Source of the DNA: Clostridium peptidivorans
Lineage (GTDB): Bacteria > Bacillota > Clostridia > Clostridiales > Clostridiaceae
DNA length: 64,000 nucleotides
Reading direction: 5' to 3'
Assembly (NCBI RefSeq): GCF_900205925.1
Contig: NZ_OAOD01000018.1
Span: forward strand, 1 to 64,000
Position numbers and translations under genes: made by a program. The stretch's first letter is position 1, and every line of letters begins with the position of its first letter. A model generated the notes under the pieces. It had not been told where the DNA came from. It did no database searches and saw only the letters and a program-made list of their open reading frames with translations. Positions 25,943 through 33,846 of the stretch are shown piece by piece.

Positions 25943-27001
25943 TTATCTATTCCTTAAAGATTTAAGGCTATGTCCTTTGGATGTTGAAACTGTTCTTCCT
26001 ATAGATCTTATCTTGCCTGAAATACAGTTAAAACAATGTCCTGGCGTATCATTTATGCATATTTTACCTGGATAAAGAGCATACATCTTTCTGTAATCTC
26101 CCTCAGTTATATTAGGCATAACAACATTAGCACCCCTTTGAAGAGCAATTATTCTTCCATTCTTGTTTAAGGACTCCATAGCTGTTGTAGCAGGTATATT
26201 TATATCTGGCAACATGAGCCTTGTTAATGCCATAACCTTTAAGCTCATTGTAAACTCCCTGCCCTTTGCATCCTTTAAAGGGGTATCCTCATTAGGAATA
26301 AATGGTCCCAGTCCTATCATATCTGCATCTATTTCTTTAAAAAATAATATATCATCTGCCAAAGATTCTATAGTTTGGTTAGGTAGCCCTACTAAGTTAC
26401 CGGTTCCAACTTGGTATCCTAGTGATTTCAAATTTCTGATACATCTTTTTCTATTTTCGTGACTCATGGCTGGATCTAACTCTTCATATAATTTTTTATC
26501 TGTAGTTTCTATTCTAATTAAATACCTATCTGCACCAGCTTCTTTATAAGCCTTATACTCTTCCAAGGTTTTTTCACCTAAACTTAAAGTGACCGCTATG
26601 TCCATCTTCTTTAAATTAGATATTATAGACGTAAGCATGTCCACTGTATAATAATCATCTTCCCCAGACTGCATAACAATGCTTTTATATCCATATCCAA
26701 CTGCTTTTTTTCCTAAATCTATTATTTCATCAGGCGTCAACCTATATCTTTCAACATTTTTATTAGATGATCTTAATCCACAATATAAGCAGTTACGTTT
26801 ACATGTATTTGAAAACTCTATAATTCCTCTTAAATGAACCTGGTCTCCTACATATTTTTTTCTAACTCTATCAGCTGCATTAAAAAGTTCTTCATCTATG
26901 CTATCATCTTTAAGCAAAATAACTAGTTCTTCTTTGCTTAAATCATGAGTTTCTTCAGCTTTTTTAATTAACTCTAAGTTTTTATTATCTATTGTTGACA
27001 T
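25943..27001 (-). CDS. hydE: [FeFe]-hydrogenase maturase HydE
   Basis: This 352-aa radical SAM enzyme of the HydE family works with HydF and HydG to build the H-cluster of [FeFe]-hydrogenases. The radical SAM cluster motif is EFSNTCKRNCLYCGLR (CxxxCxxC), followed by YRLTPDEII and SGEDDYY typical of HydE. The C-terminus has CINDTPGHCFNC, the position of the optional second cluster. Length is normal for the family. The ribosome binding site is AAAGGAGG. HydF, HydG and hydrogenase genes are not in the window. Confidence 0.93.
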   Translation of the reverse strand: MSTIDNKNLELIKKAEETHDLSKEELVILLKDDSIDEELFNAADRVRKKYVGDQVHLRGIIEFSNTCKRNCLYCGLRSSNKNVERYRLTPDEIIDLGKKAVGYGYKSIVMQSGEDDYYTVDMLTSIISNLKKMDIAVTLSLGEKTLEEYKAYKEAGADRYLIRIETTDKKLYEELDPAMSHENRKRCIRNLKSLGYQVGTGNLVGLPNQTIESLADDILFFKEIDADMIGLGPFIPNEDTPLKDAKGREFTMSLKVMALTRLMLPDINIPATTAMESLNKNGRIIALQRGANVVMPNITEGDYRKMYALYPGKICINDTPGHCFNCISGKIRSIGRTVSTSKGHSLKSLRNR

Positions 27002-27062
27002 TATTAATTCCTCCTTTGAAGAATAACCTTCATTCGCGGCACTATTATTCTGATTTTATACT

Positions 27063-27084
27063 AGGTGCTACCCTTATGGCAAGT
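27063..27084. repeat. Degenerate family B arm
   Basis: AGGTGCTACCCTTATGGCAA resembles a family B left arm and lies downstream of the CGGC gene region. No clear right arm is found nearby. Confidence 0.35.
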
Positions 27085-27157
27085 GGTAAGTTACACTATT
27101 TTATCTTAATGAATAGCTAAAAACATTACACCTTATTGGAATATAACATAGATGATA

Positions 27158-27484
27158 CTAATGTGTACCTTCTACCACTTCTATATTATGATTTTCAAAA
27201 ATTTGTTTTATTTCTTGGGCTCTATTAGCCTTGCACTTTTTAACAATACAAACTGCTAAATGAACTCTTTTAACTCCTGCTTCCTGAAGTTTTTTTGCAG
27301 TCTTTAACAAATTTTCATCAGATTTTTTTGAACAAGCGTCACATGTAGCAAATGCCATCATTTCCAAATCTTCATTTTTTTCATAAATACTAAAAGCCTT
27401 ATCTCTATTATTATAAGCTTTAAAACACCCCATAGTTGAACATGTACCATTTGTATTTTCACATGTTATAATAGCTATTTTCAT
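27158..27484 (-). CDS. CGGC-domain protein under cobalamin riboswitch control
   Basis: This 108-aa protein fits the CGGC domain family (PF08821), a small putative metal-binding domain of unknown function. Cysteines are clustered: CENTNGTCSTMGCF near the N-terminus, ATCDACSKK in the middle and AVCIVKKCKANR near the end. There are no membrane segments or signal peptide. It is the only gene between the cobalamin riboswitch at 27629-27793 and the next terminator region, so its expression should drop when adenosylcobalamin is abundant. I infer a role in corrinoid or cobalt handling or in replacing a B12-dependent step. The ribosome binding site is GAGGAG. Confidence 0.82.
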   Translation of the reverse strand: MKIAIITCENTNGTCSTMGCFKAYNNRDKAFSIYEKNEDLEMMAFATCDACSKKSDENLLKTAKKLQEAGVKRVHLAVCIVKKCKANRAQEIKQIFENHNIEVVEGTH

Positions 27485-27526
27485 ACCTTATTCTCCTCTT
27501 TTTTCACTATTGTAAAATCATAAACC

Positions 27527-27561
27527 AAATAGCCCTTCAACAATTAGTTAAAGGGCTATTT
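27527..27561 (-). terminator. Hairpin downstream of the cobalamin riboswitch
   Basis: AAATAGCCCTT and AAGGGCTATTT form an 11-bp perfect stem with a 13-nt loop. It lies between the aptamer and the CGGC ribosome binding site. The U-run after it is weak (TTTGGTTTATGATTTT). It is likely the expression platform of the riboswitch. Confidence 0.75.
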
Positions 27562-27628
27562 ATTCAAAATGCATATAAGTCATTTTAATTTTGCTCCCTC
27601 TATCACTCGTAGAGTTTTTTGGCAACCT

Positions 27629-27793
27629 AAAATAGGCAGGTATTCTGACTCAAGCGTCAACATTTTTTCAGCCTTCCCAGAACTACCCAGTGGCATATTG
27701 AAAAAACTATTCTTTTACAGCGGCGAGACCGTGTGGGACTTTCACCCAACTTCTCTTTTAATCAATAGATAATCTATCTATAGAACCTATTTT
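27629..27793 (-). ncRNA. Cobalamin riboswitch
   Basis: On the minus strand the closing stem is AAAATAGG / CCTATTTT. In order, the conserved elements are AAAAGAGAA, GGGTGAAAGTCCC, the core CGCCGCTGT, ATGCCACTGG, GGGAAGG, GAGTCAG and TACCTGCC. These match the cobalamin aptamer including the B12 box. The next gene downstream is the CGGC-domain protein, preceded by a terminator-like hairpin. The remaining parts of 27485-27965 show no gene; a GGTGGCACT piece of family B ends at 27960. Confidence 0.92.
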
Positions 27794-27965
27794 AAAACTA
27801 TTAAATTAGTAAACTTATTGTACTATAAATGCTACTTATATGACAAGTGTTAAGTCATGCCATATTAACTTATACAAGAAATTTTTATTTATAATAAGAT
27901 AATGGAGCTATTTTATCAACGGGATTTGTCTAAATGCCTCCTGTATAATTAGGTGGCACTATTCA

Positions 27966-28709
27966 TTAATCATCTATTATACTCAAAAACTTCTTTAGAC
28001 GATCATTGCTTGTATTTTCAAAAACATGCTCTGGTGTACCCATCTCAATAATTGATCCATTCTCCATGAATACCACCTTATGAGCTGCATCTCTTGCAAA
28101 GCTCATTTTATGGGTTACTACTACCATTGTCATTCCCTCTTTAGAAAGCTCTTTCATTACCTTTGTAACCTCAGCTGCCAGTTCTGGATCTAATGCAGAC
28201 GTAGGCTCATCAAATAATAAAACTTCAGGTTCCATTGCCATAGCACGGGCAATAGCTACTCTTTGTTGTTGACCTCCTGAAAGTTCACAGGGATACTGCT
28301 CTTTTTTCTCTAAAAGCCCAACCTTTTGTAAAAGCTTAAGACCTTTTTCACGGGCTTCTTCCTTTGAGCGCTTTAATACTGTTACCTGTCCCTCCATTAT
28401 ATTCTCTATAACTGTCATATGAGGGAAAAGATAAAAGCCTTGAAACACCATTCCAGTTTGTCTTCTCAGCGCTTGTACTTCACTAGTAGAAACCTTTTTA
28501 TTTCCACTAAACATTATCTCACTTTCCCCAATGGTTATAGAACCCTCGTTTGGAGTCTCCAATAAATTTATACATCTTAAAAGAGTTGTTTTTCCTGAGC
28601 CCGATGGCCCAATAATAACCGCTGTCTCCCCTTTGTTAACCTGTAAATCTATACCTTTTAAAATCTCATTATTACCAAAACTTTTGTGTAAATTTTTTAT
28701 ACTTATCAT
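27966..28709 (-). CDS. tcyC: Cystine ABC transporter ATPase
   Basis: This 247-aa ATPase of the polar amino acid (PAAT) group has Walker A GPSGSGKTT, signature LSGGQQQR, Walker B VLLFDEPTSALDPEL and switch VTHKMSFARDAA. QTGMVFQGFYLFPHMTV is the typical PAAT Q-loop region. It is the last gene of a three-gene operon after permease and binding protein, whose order and similarity suggest cystine. The ribosome binding site (AAAGGAGGG) overlaps the end of the permease gene. Confidence 0.88.
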   Translation of the reverse strand: MISIKNLHKSFGNNEILKGIDLQVNKGETAVIIGPSGSGKTTLLRCINLLETPNEGSITIGESEIMFSGNKKVSTSEVQALRRQTGMVFQGFYLFPHMTVIENIMEGQVTVLKRSKEEAREKGLKLLQKVGLLEKKEQYPCELSGGQQQRVAIARAMAMEPEVLLFDEPTSALDPELAAEVTKVMKELSKEGMTMVVVTHKMSFARDAAHKVVFMENGSIIEMGTPEHVFENTSNDRLKKFLSIIDD

Positions 28710-28721
28710 AAAATCCCTCCT

Positions 28722-29405
28722 TTATCTAGTTGTATATCTTCCAAGCCTTTTTTCTAACCTATTCTGAAACACTGATAGTACACTACAGAACATAAGATAG
28801 ATAAATGCTGTTTCAATATATAACCAAAGAGGTTCATAAGTTGCTGCTGTAATTCTCTGAGCTATCATAAACATTTCAGTAACGGTTATAGTTGCAGCAA
28901 GTGATGTATCTTTAACAAGACTTATAAAAGAATTAGCTAGTGGGGGTATAGAAACTCTAGTAGCCTGAGGAATAATTACTCTTCTTAGTGCTTGTTTATA
29001 TGTCATACCTATAGAGTATGCGGCCTCCCACTGGCCTTGAGGTATGGATATAATAGCAGCTCTTATGACCTCAGAATTGTACGCACCTACACTTAAGGTA
29101 AAGCCAATTATACCAGCAGTCAATGCGTTTAATGTTACCCCTGCAGCTGGAAGCCCATAGAATATTATAAATAATTGAACTATCAGTGGTGTTCCTCTTA
29201 TTATCCAAACATAAAACTTAGCTAATGACACTAATGGCTTAAAATTTGATATTCTAGCTAAAGCTGTAAGTAAGGCAAGGATTAAACCAAGAGAAAAGGA
29301 TATAATAGCAAGTGGAACTGTAAATTCCAATCCTGCCTTTAATATAGGTAAAAATGAGCTCATTAATATATCTATTATTCTTGATGCTCTTTCATCAAAA
29401 TTCAT
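28722..29405 (-). CDS. tcyB: Cystine ABC transporter permease
   Basis: This 227-aa PAAT-family permease has about five membrane segments and the conserved GTPLIVQLFIIFYGLP and EAAYSIGMTYKQALRRVIIP (EAA loop) sequences. It lies between the binding protein and ATPase genes with 12-base gaps on each side. The ribosome binding site is GAGGTGA. Confidence 0.88.
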   Translation of the reverse strand: MNFDERASRIIDILMSSFLPILKAGLEFTVPLAIISFSLGLILALLTALARISNFKPLVSLAKFYVWIIRGTPLIVQLFIIFYGLPAAGVTLNALTAGIIGFTLSVGAYNSEVIRAAIISIPQGQWEAAYSIGMTYKQALRRVIIPQATRVSIPPLANSFISLVKDTSLAATITVTEMFMIAQRITAATYEPLWLYIETAFIYLMFCSVLSVFQNRLEKRLGRYTTR

Positions 29406-29417
29406 TTTGTCACCTCA

Positions 29418-30230
29418 TTATTTTGATACGTCAGTACCAAACCACTTATTAGAAATTTTTAAATAAGTACCATCTGCCTTCATGTCTGCAAGTGCCTTAT
29501 TTACCGCATCTACTAATTCCTTATTTCCTTTTCTAAATAATACGGCACTCTGCTCAGCATTGTTGTAATCAGCTACTGACTTTATCGGTGCATCTGGCTT
29601 TTGCTTTTTCAAATCTAAGAAAGATAAACTATCATTAATAGTAGCATCCACTCTCTTTGAAGTTAAAAGGTCAATGGCTTGATTAAAACCATCAATTTGA
29701 ACGATTTCTGCTCCATAACTTTTTGCAATCTTACCAAGATTACTTGTTAAAGATTGAGCAGATTTTTTACCTTTTAAGTCTTCAAATTTTTTAATATCCT
29801 GATTATCACTTCTTACAATAAGTACAGCTCTTGATGTTATATACGGAGTTGAAAAATCATATTTTTTTTGTCTCTCAGGATTTATTGAAACTTCATTTAA
29901 TACTGCATCAAATCTTTTTGCATCAAGCCCTGCAAACATACCATCCCATTTTGTTTCAACGAATTCTGCTTTTACACCAAGACGTTTTGCTATTTCATTT
30001 GCTATCTCCACATCAAAGCCTGTTAAAGTTCCATTGCTATCATGGAAAGTAAATGGAGCATATGTTCCTTCAGTACCTATACGAATTTTACCATCGCTCT
30101 TTATTGTTTCTAATAAATTCTTAGATGCAGCTTCTTTGCCTGCATTATTATCTTTTGTTGAACATCCTGTAATACCTATAATTAAAGTTAAAGCTAGAAC
30201 AGCATTAATAAATATATTTCTTTTTTTCAT
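29418..30230 (-). CDS. tcyA: Cystine-binding lipoprotein of ABC transporter
   Basis: This roughly 270-aa lipoprotein (lipobox IGITGC) is a family 3 solute-binding protein. The segments KWDGMFAGLDAKRFDAVLN, RQKKYDFSTPY and the ending KWFGTDVSK closely follow those of cystine-binding FliY/TcyJ of enteric bacteria. The cysteine T-box upstream supports cystine or cysteine as substrate. The start is ATG 30230; an in-frame TTG at 30245 is inside the GGAGGAAG site. It is the first gene of the tcy operon. Confidence 0.88.
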   Translation of the reverse strand: MKKRNIFINAVLALTLIIGITGCSTKDNNAGKEAASKNLLETIKSDGKIRIGTEGTYAPFTFHDSNGTLTGFDVEIANEIAKRLGVKAEFVETKWDGMFAGLDAKRFDAVLNEVSINPERQKKYDFSTPYITSRAVLIVRSDNQDIKKFEDLKGKKSAQSLTSNLGKIAKSYGAEIVQIDGFNQAIDLLTSKRVDATINDSLSFLDLKKQKPDAPIKSVADYNNAEQSAVLFRKGNKELVDAVNKALADMKADGTYLKISNKWFGTDVSK

Positions 30231-30371
30231 TTTTACTTCCTCCAATTTTTATAATATCTTTATAGAAACTTTATTTATATTATCTTGTATTTCTCAGCAA
30301 ATTATCACTCCATAAATCCCCCCTTATTTCGAATGTTTCTATTTGTAAATATTTAAATATGCTAGTATATT

Positions 30372-30416
30372 TTGAAAACAAAAAACTTCTACCTCTACAA
30401 CATAGAGGCAGAAGTT
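30372..30416 (-). terminator. T-box controlled terminator of tcy operon
   Basis: AACTTCTACCTCT at 30384-30396 pairs with AGAGGCAGAAGTT at 30404-30416 (one G-U). On the minus strand TTTTTTGTTTTC follows. It lies directly after the T-box sequence and is the terminator of the antitermination switch. Confidence 0.9.
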
Positions 30417-30420
30417 ATCT

Positions 30421-30680
30421 TCCACGGTCCCACTCTAATTATCATGAATATAAGCAATTCATAACTCTCATAATTCAGGTACAAACATACCTTAACGCTT
30501 TAACGAGCGTACTCGCTGTCATCTACTTATTTTCGAGACAGTGCTCAAAGATGCATTCACATAGATTACACTTAAAACCCCTTTCAGCCTAGAGGATTTT
30601 TCTCTGTAAGCTTAGTCTATACTACTAATTCTTATCATAGCATTATTATTTTCATCTGTATATTATAATAGTATTCTTAT
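30421..30680 (-). ncRNA. T-box leader, predicted Cys specifier
   Basis: On the minus strand the T-box itself is AGAGTGGGACCGTGGA (30421-30436). Stem I elements upstream include AGTAGTATAGACTAAGCTTA, ACAGAG and GGCTGAAAG. In the 3' strand of stem I, GAATGCATCTTTGAG places the codon TGC (30553-30555) in the specifier position, which fits tRNA-Cys. Uncharged tRNA-Cys should stabilise the antiterminator and switch on the cystine transporter. The specifier is read by eye, not by folding. Confidence 0.88.
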
Positions 30681-30698
30681 AGGAATACTATTATAATA
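30661..30698. repeat. 16-bp perfect inverted repeat over the tcy promoter
   Basis: TATTATAATAGTATTC and GAATACTATTATAATA are exact complements around a 6-nt centre. The right arm covers the -10 of the T-box leader promoter. It could be an operator. Confidence 0.75.
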
Positions 30699-30716
30699 CT
30701 CGACTTTTATTGTCAA
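30688..30716 (-). promoter_or_regulatory. Promoter of the tcy T-box leader
   Basis: A perfect -35 TTGACA at 30711-30716 is followed by TATAAT at 15-nt spacing (30690-30695), overlapping TAATAG at 17-nt spacing (30688-30693). Transcription would begin near 30680, just before the T-box stem I. Confidence 0.75.
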
Positions 30717-30786
30717 GATTTTTTATAAATTTGTTTAATAGTAATTCTTACTATTTGTGATTATAATTACAAATTTCGCCTTATAA

Positions 30787-31047
30787 TTAAACTACTATAG
30801 TTACCTCTGTTCCATCTCCAGCTTTTACTTCTACCATCTTTAATCCCTTATAAGCTTTTAACACAGTAAAGCCTTTTCTAAGTTCTCTAAGGTCGATATT
30901 TTCAATATATTTTCTTTGCTCTTCATGAATATATCGCTTTGCAATTGATAATCCAAAGTTACCAAAACCAAGAGCCACTTTTATAAGTCCTATTGGTGCT
31001 GGTATTTTAAAGCTTCTTCCATTGTTAAGCTTTATATAAATCCTCAA
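30787..31047 (-). CDS. Small conserved protein in DUF2089 operon
   Basis: This is an 86-aa protein (92 aa if begun at ATG 31065) of unknown function. It is basic with strand-like segments (RIYIKLNNGRSFKIPAPI, GLKMVEVKAGDGTEVTIVV). The ATG at 31065 lacks a ribosome binding site. AAGGAG within its first codons lies 9 bases before a TTG at 31047, which is therefore the more likely start. It follows the SHOCT-like gene in the same direction. Confidence 0.65.
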   Translation of the reverse strand: MRIYIKLNNGRSFKIPAPIGLIKVALGFGNFGLSIAKRYIHEEQRKYIENIDLRELRKGFTVLKAYKGLKMVEVKAGDGTEVTIVV

Positions 31048-31128
31048 TCTTATTCTCTCCTTCATTTAACGTACAAATTAAATTGAGCATGTTTATTTCA
31101 TATTTAAGCCAATCATTTAAGAGAATCT

Positions 31129-31512
31129 TTACTCAATACAAACTTCAACTATATCTCCATTGCTGCTTTTTACATCCACTATTTTCCCTTCAAGTCCTGA
31201 ATCAATGGCTTCCATGATCATTTTTATATCTATTCCCTCTTGTTCTGAAACACCTGGTATTTTAATATTATTAACAGCATTTCCTATAGCTTTTAAAAAC
31301 TTAACTGGTATATTTACATTTACCGTATCATTTGTAGCTGATAATACTCTAACTTTAAGCATTTTATCTAAATTTTGTGATACAGTGAGCTGCTGCACAC
31401 TAGCAAATTTATCAAGCGCCTCAATAAGTTCTATAGCCTTGTCTGAATCGATTTTTCCTTCTTCAACCATTTTTAGAATTCTTTTAACTTCTTCTTTCAT
31501 TTTATAATCCAT
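31129..31512 (-). CDS. SHOCT-like domain protein
   Basis: This 127-aa protein has an N-terminal SHOCT-like helix pair (EEVKRILKMVEEGKIDSDKA, IELIEAL). It continues with a beta-rich part (LKVRVLSATNDTVNVNIPVK, GKIVDVKSSNGDIVEVCIE). Such proteins commonly accompany DUF2089 regulators. The function is not established. It starts 11 bases after the DUF2089 gene, so they are co-transcribed. An internal ATG at 31500 is an alternative start. Confidence 0.75.
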   Translation of the reverse strand: MDYKMKEEVKRILKMVEEGKIDSDKAIELIEALDKFASVQQLTVSQNLDKMLKVRVLSATNDTVNVNIPVKFLKAIGNAVNNIKIPGVSEQEGIDIKMIMEAIDSGLEGKIVDVKSSNGDIVEVCIE

Positions 31513-31523
31513 CCCTTCAAATT

Positions 31524-31889
31524 TTAATTTCCCTTCATCATATTAACGGCTTGCTCAGCTGATATTTCACCCTTTTCAAGCATATCAAGTATTTCCTTGT
31601 TATCTACTGTAGGCTTTTTTACTATGGTATAACCAAGAGCTGAAACAACTTCATCTAGCTTAGCCCTTACAGTGGGATAAGATATCCCAAGTTCCTTCTC
31701 AACATCCTTAATATTCCCTCTACACTTTAAAAAAACTTCCATAAAATTAAGATATTCTTCTCCCAAATACTCAAACTTAGAAAATTCAAAGTCATTTTCT
31801 ATAACAGTTCCGCATTTATCACATCTAAGCTTAATAGCTTTTAATTTTCCATTACATATAGGACATTTGCTTATCACTCTATAAGCCAT
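31524..31889 (-). CDS. DUF2089 family protein, probable DNA-binding regulator
   Basis: This protein of about 121 aa has an N-terminal zinc ribbon (CPICNGKLKAIKLRCDKCGT), a helical middle with a helix-turn-helix-like segment (NIKDVEKELGISYPTVRAKL), and a C-terminal SHOCT-type helix (MLEKGEISAEQAVNMM). This matches DUF2089 (PF09862), generally taken to be transcriptional regulators. It is the first gene of a three-gene operon and may control it. ATG 31889 has better spacing from GGAG than ATG 31895. Confidence 0.83.
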   Translation of the reverse strand: MAYRVISKCPICNGKLKAIKLRCDKCGTVIENDFEFSKFEYLGEEYLNFMEVFLKCRGNIKDVEKELGISYPTVRAKLDEVVSALGYTIVKKPTVDNKEILDMLEKGEISAEQAVNMMKGN

Positions 31890-32061
31890 AATCATCCTCT
31901 CCTTTTCTACATCTTCATTATAATACCACTCTTTAAATAAATCAATTGAAAAATTAAATTATTTAATATACAACTTAATTATTTTTGAAATAATGAATTT
32001 TAAAATTGATTTTTTAAATATAATCTTTGACAATTTAAATTCTAATTATTCACAACAAAAA

Positions 32062-32083
32062 GGCATCTTCCATAGAAGATGCC
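32062..32083 (-). terminator. Intrinsic terminator after the VOC gene
   Basis: GGCATCTTC and GAAGATGCC form a 9-bp stem with a 4-nt loop. On the minus strand TTTTTG follows, about 20 bases past the stop codon at 32104. Confidence 0.9.
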
Positions 32084-32103
32084 AAAAGCTTTAATTATTG
32101 GAA

Positions 32104-32466
32104 CTAAATATTTTCTACAAACTGAATCTTTAATCCGTTTGGATCTGTTACATAGAAGAACTTAACATGTGGATTAGGTTGATGTGGTCCACTAAGAATA
32201 TCTACGCCTTTCTCTTTAACAAATATCATCATTTTGTCAACAGATTCTACTTCAAATCCCCAAGAAATATCTTTCCCAACATTAACTTCTTTATTATTTT
32301 CATTGCATATTAGCTCAATCTTTGTTTCTCCATCCTCTAAAAATGCAATTTCAGTTCCTGGTCCAGCTTTAAATCTTTTATCCACTGTAAGTCCAACTAT
32401 TTCTTGATAAAATTTTAAAGACTCCTCCATATTGTTAACCATTAATGTACTCCAACAAAATTTCAT
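32104..32466 (-). CDS. VOC (glyoxalase-like) protein
   Basis: This 120-aa single-domain VOC protein has the opening MKFCWSTLMVNNMEESLKFY and closing HVKFFYVTDPNGLKIQFVEN, the latter with the family's C-terminal Glu. There is too little to assign a substrate. The ribosome binding site is AAGGAGG. It lies 45 bases downstream of asparaginase on the same strand and may share its transcript. Confidence 0.85.
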   Translation of the reverse strand: MKFCWSTLMVNNMEESLKFYQEIVGLTVDKRFKAGPGTEIAFLEDGETKIELICNENNKEVNVGKDISWGFEVESVDKMMIFVKEKGVDILSGPHQPNPHVKFFYVTDPNGLKIQFVENI

Positions 32467-32511
32467 AGTTTATTTTCCTCCTTAAATAAATATTATTTTT
32501 ATCCATGTATT

Positions 32512-33519
32512 CTAAGCTAGCTTTTCAATAATCATATCATTACGTATAGGGGTCAAGAACATCTGCTTTGCCTTTTCCTTATCCTTAGTTTGTCCAAGTA
32601 CCCACATTAACTTTGTAACTATTGCCTCTGTTGACATATCATAGGCAGGAATCACTGGATATTTTAAAGCTTTTTGTCCAACTTCATATTTACTTAAATC
32701 AGTGCCCTCTAAAAGTACCTGAGTTTTTATAACTACAATCTTTCCTGCCTGATCCAGCATTTTCAACTTGGCCAAAAAATTCTTTTTATCTTCAAAAGGA
32801 ATTCCTCCACTACCATAACTTTCTATAATTATGCCCAGATATTTATCGCTTAAGTAATCAAGTATGTCAGGATCCGTTGCAGGAGTAAGCTTTAATAAGA
32901 AAATATTAGTACATAGAGATTTATAAAAAGTAAGCTCCTGTTCTTTTTTATAAATAGAAACCTGACCATTATATTTAATTTCATTATCTTCAATGCTAGC
33001 TAAATAAGGATAATTAATACTTTCAAAAGCATTATAGCTTTTGGTTCTTAATTTTTCCGCTCTAGATCCACATATCACCTTACCATCAAAGACAATAAAT
33101 ACTCCACCTACCCCATTGCATGCAAATTGAATAGCATTTACTAAATTTCTTTTTGCATCTGTTTCTTTAAATATAATAGGCTTTTGAGCTCCTGTAATAA
33201 CAATTGGCTTATTAGAATTTTGTATAATATAAAAAAGCGCTGCAGAAGTATATGCCATAGTATCCGTTCCATGAGTTATAACAAATCCATCATAGCTTTG
33301 ATAGTTTTTCTCAATATATTCAGCTATGTTTATCCAATATTCTGGGTGCATATTGGTACTATCAATGTTTAATATTTGAACAGCATCAATTTGGCAAATA
33401 TCTTGTACTTCCTTTGTATAACTTAAAAGACTTTCTCCCGTTAGAGCTGGGGTAAGTCCATCACTTCCTTCAGCACAAGCAATAGTTCCTCCTGTGGATA
33501 ATAATAATATTTTTTTCAT
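32512..33519 (-). CDS. ansA: L-asparaginase, type I
   Basis: This 335-aa cytosolic asparaginase hydrolyses L-asparagine to aspartate and ammonia. The nucleophile motif LLLSTGGTIAC and the second catalytic motif VITHGTDTMAYT are intact. SDKYLGIIIESYGSGGIP in the C-terminal domain is also typical. It has no signal peptide. The ribosome binding site is AAGGAG. Confidence 0.92.
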   Translation of the reverse strand: MKKILLLSTGGTIACAEGSDGLTPALTGESLLSYTKEVQDICQIDAVQILNIDSTNMHPEYWINIAEYIEKNYQSYDGFVITHGTDTMAYTSAALFYIIQNSNKPIVITGAQKPIIFKETDAKRNLVNAIQFACNGVGGVFIVFDGKVICGSRAEKLRTKSYNAFESINYPYLASIEDNEIKYNGQVSIYKKEQELTFYKSLCTNIFLLKLTPATDPDILDYLSDKYLGIIIESYGSGGIPFEDKKNFLAKLKMLDQAGKIVVIKTQVLLEGTDLSKYEVGQKALKYPVIPAYDMSTEAIVTKLMWVLGQTKDKEKAKQMFLTPIRNDMIIEKLA

Positions 33520-33651
33520 ATAATTTTCTCCTTATATAATAATTCCTTCTGCTAATTTAAATTATAAAAATATACACTGAACTTATATATACTTATATAA
33601 TAAATAATTATAACCTGCATAGAAAGTAGTAAATATAAAAAACATAAAAAT

Positions 33652-33682
33652 AATTAATTAAATAAAGTATATTTAATTAATT
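33652..33682. repeat. AT-only inverted repeat upstream of ansA
   Basis: AATTAATTAAATA and TATTTAATTAATT are exact 13-bp complements around a 5-nt centre. The element lies 130 bases upstream of the asparaginase start. The remainder of 33520-33846 shows no gene. Confidence 0.6.
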
Positions 33683-33846
33683 ATTTAACAGCACTAATCA
33701 ATCTATCTTCCATCTAATATAATATTTTCGGAAATAAAGTTACATTCTTAGTTATGTAATAGGAAAATGGCTTTTCATAATGCATACATATACATTGTGA
33801 GACAGCCCTTTTTCAAAACATTTTTCTTGTTTGATGAACTACTTCT

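Noticed and set aside
33652-33682. AT inverted repeat as terminator of the MFS or ansA gene
   Set aside because: It lies upstream of both minus-strand reading directions' expected ends and has no GC stem. I kept it only as a repeat.
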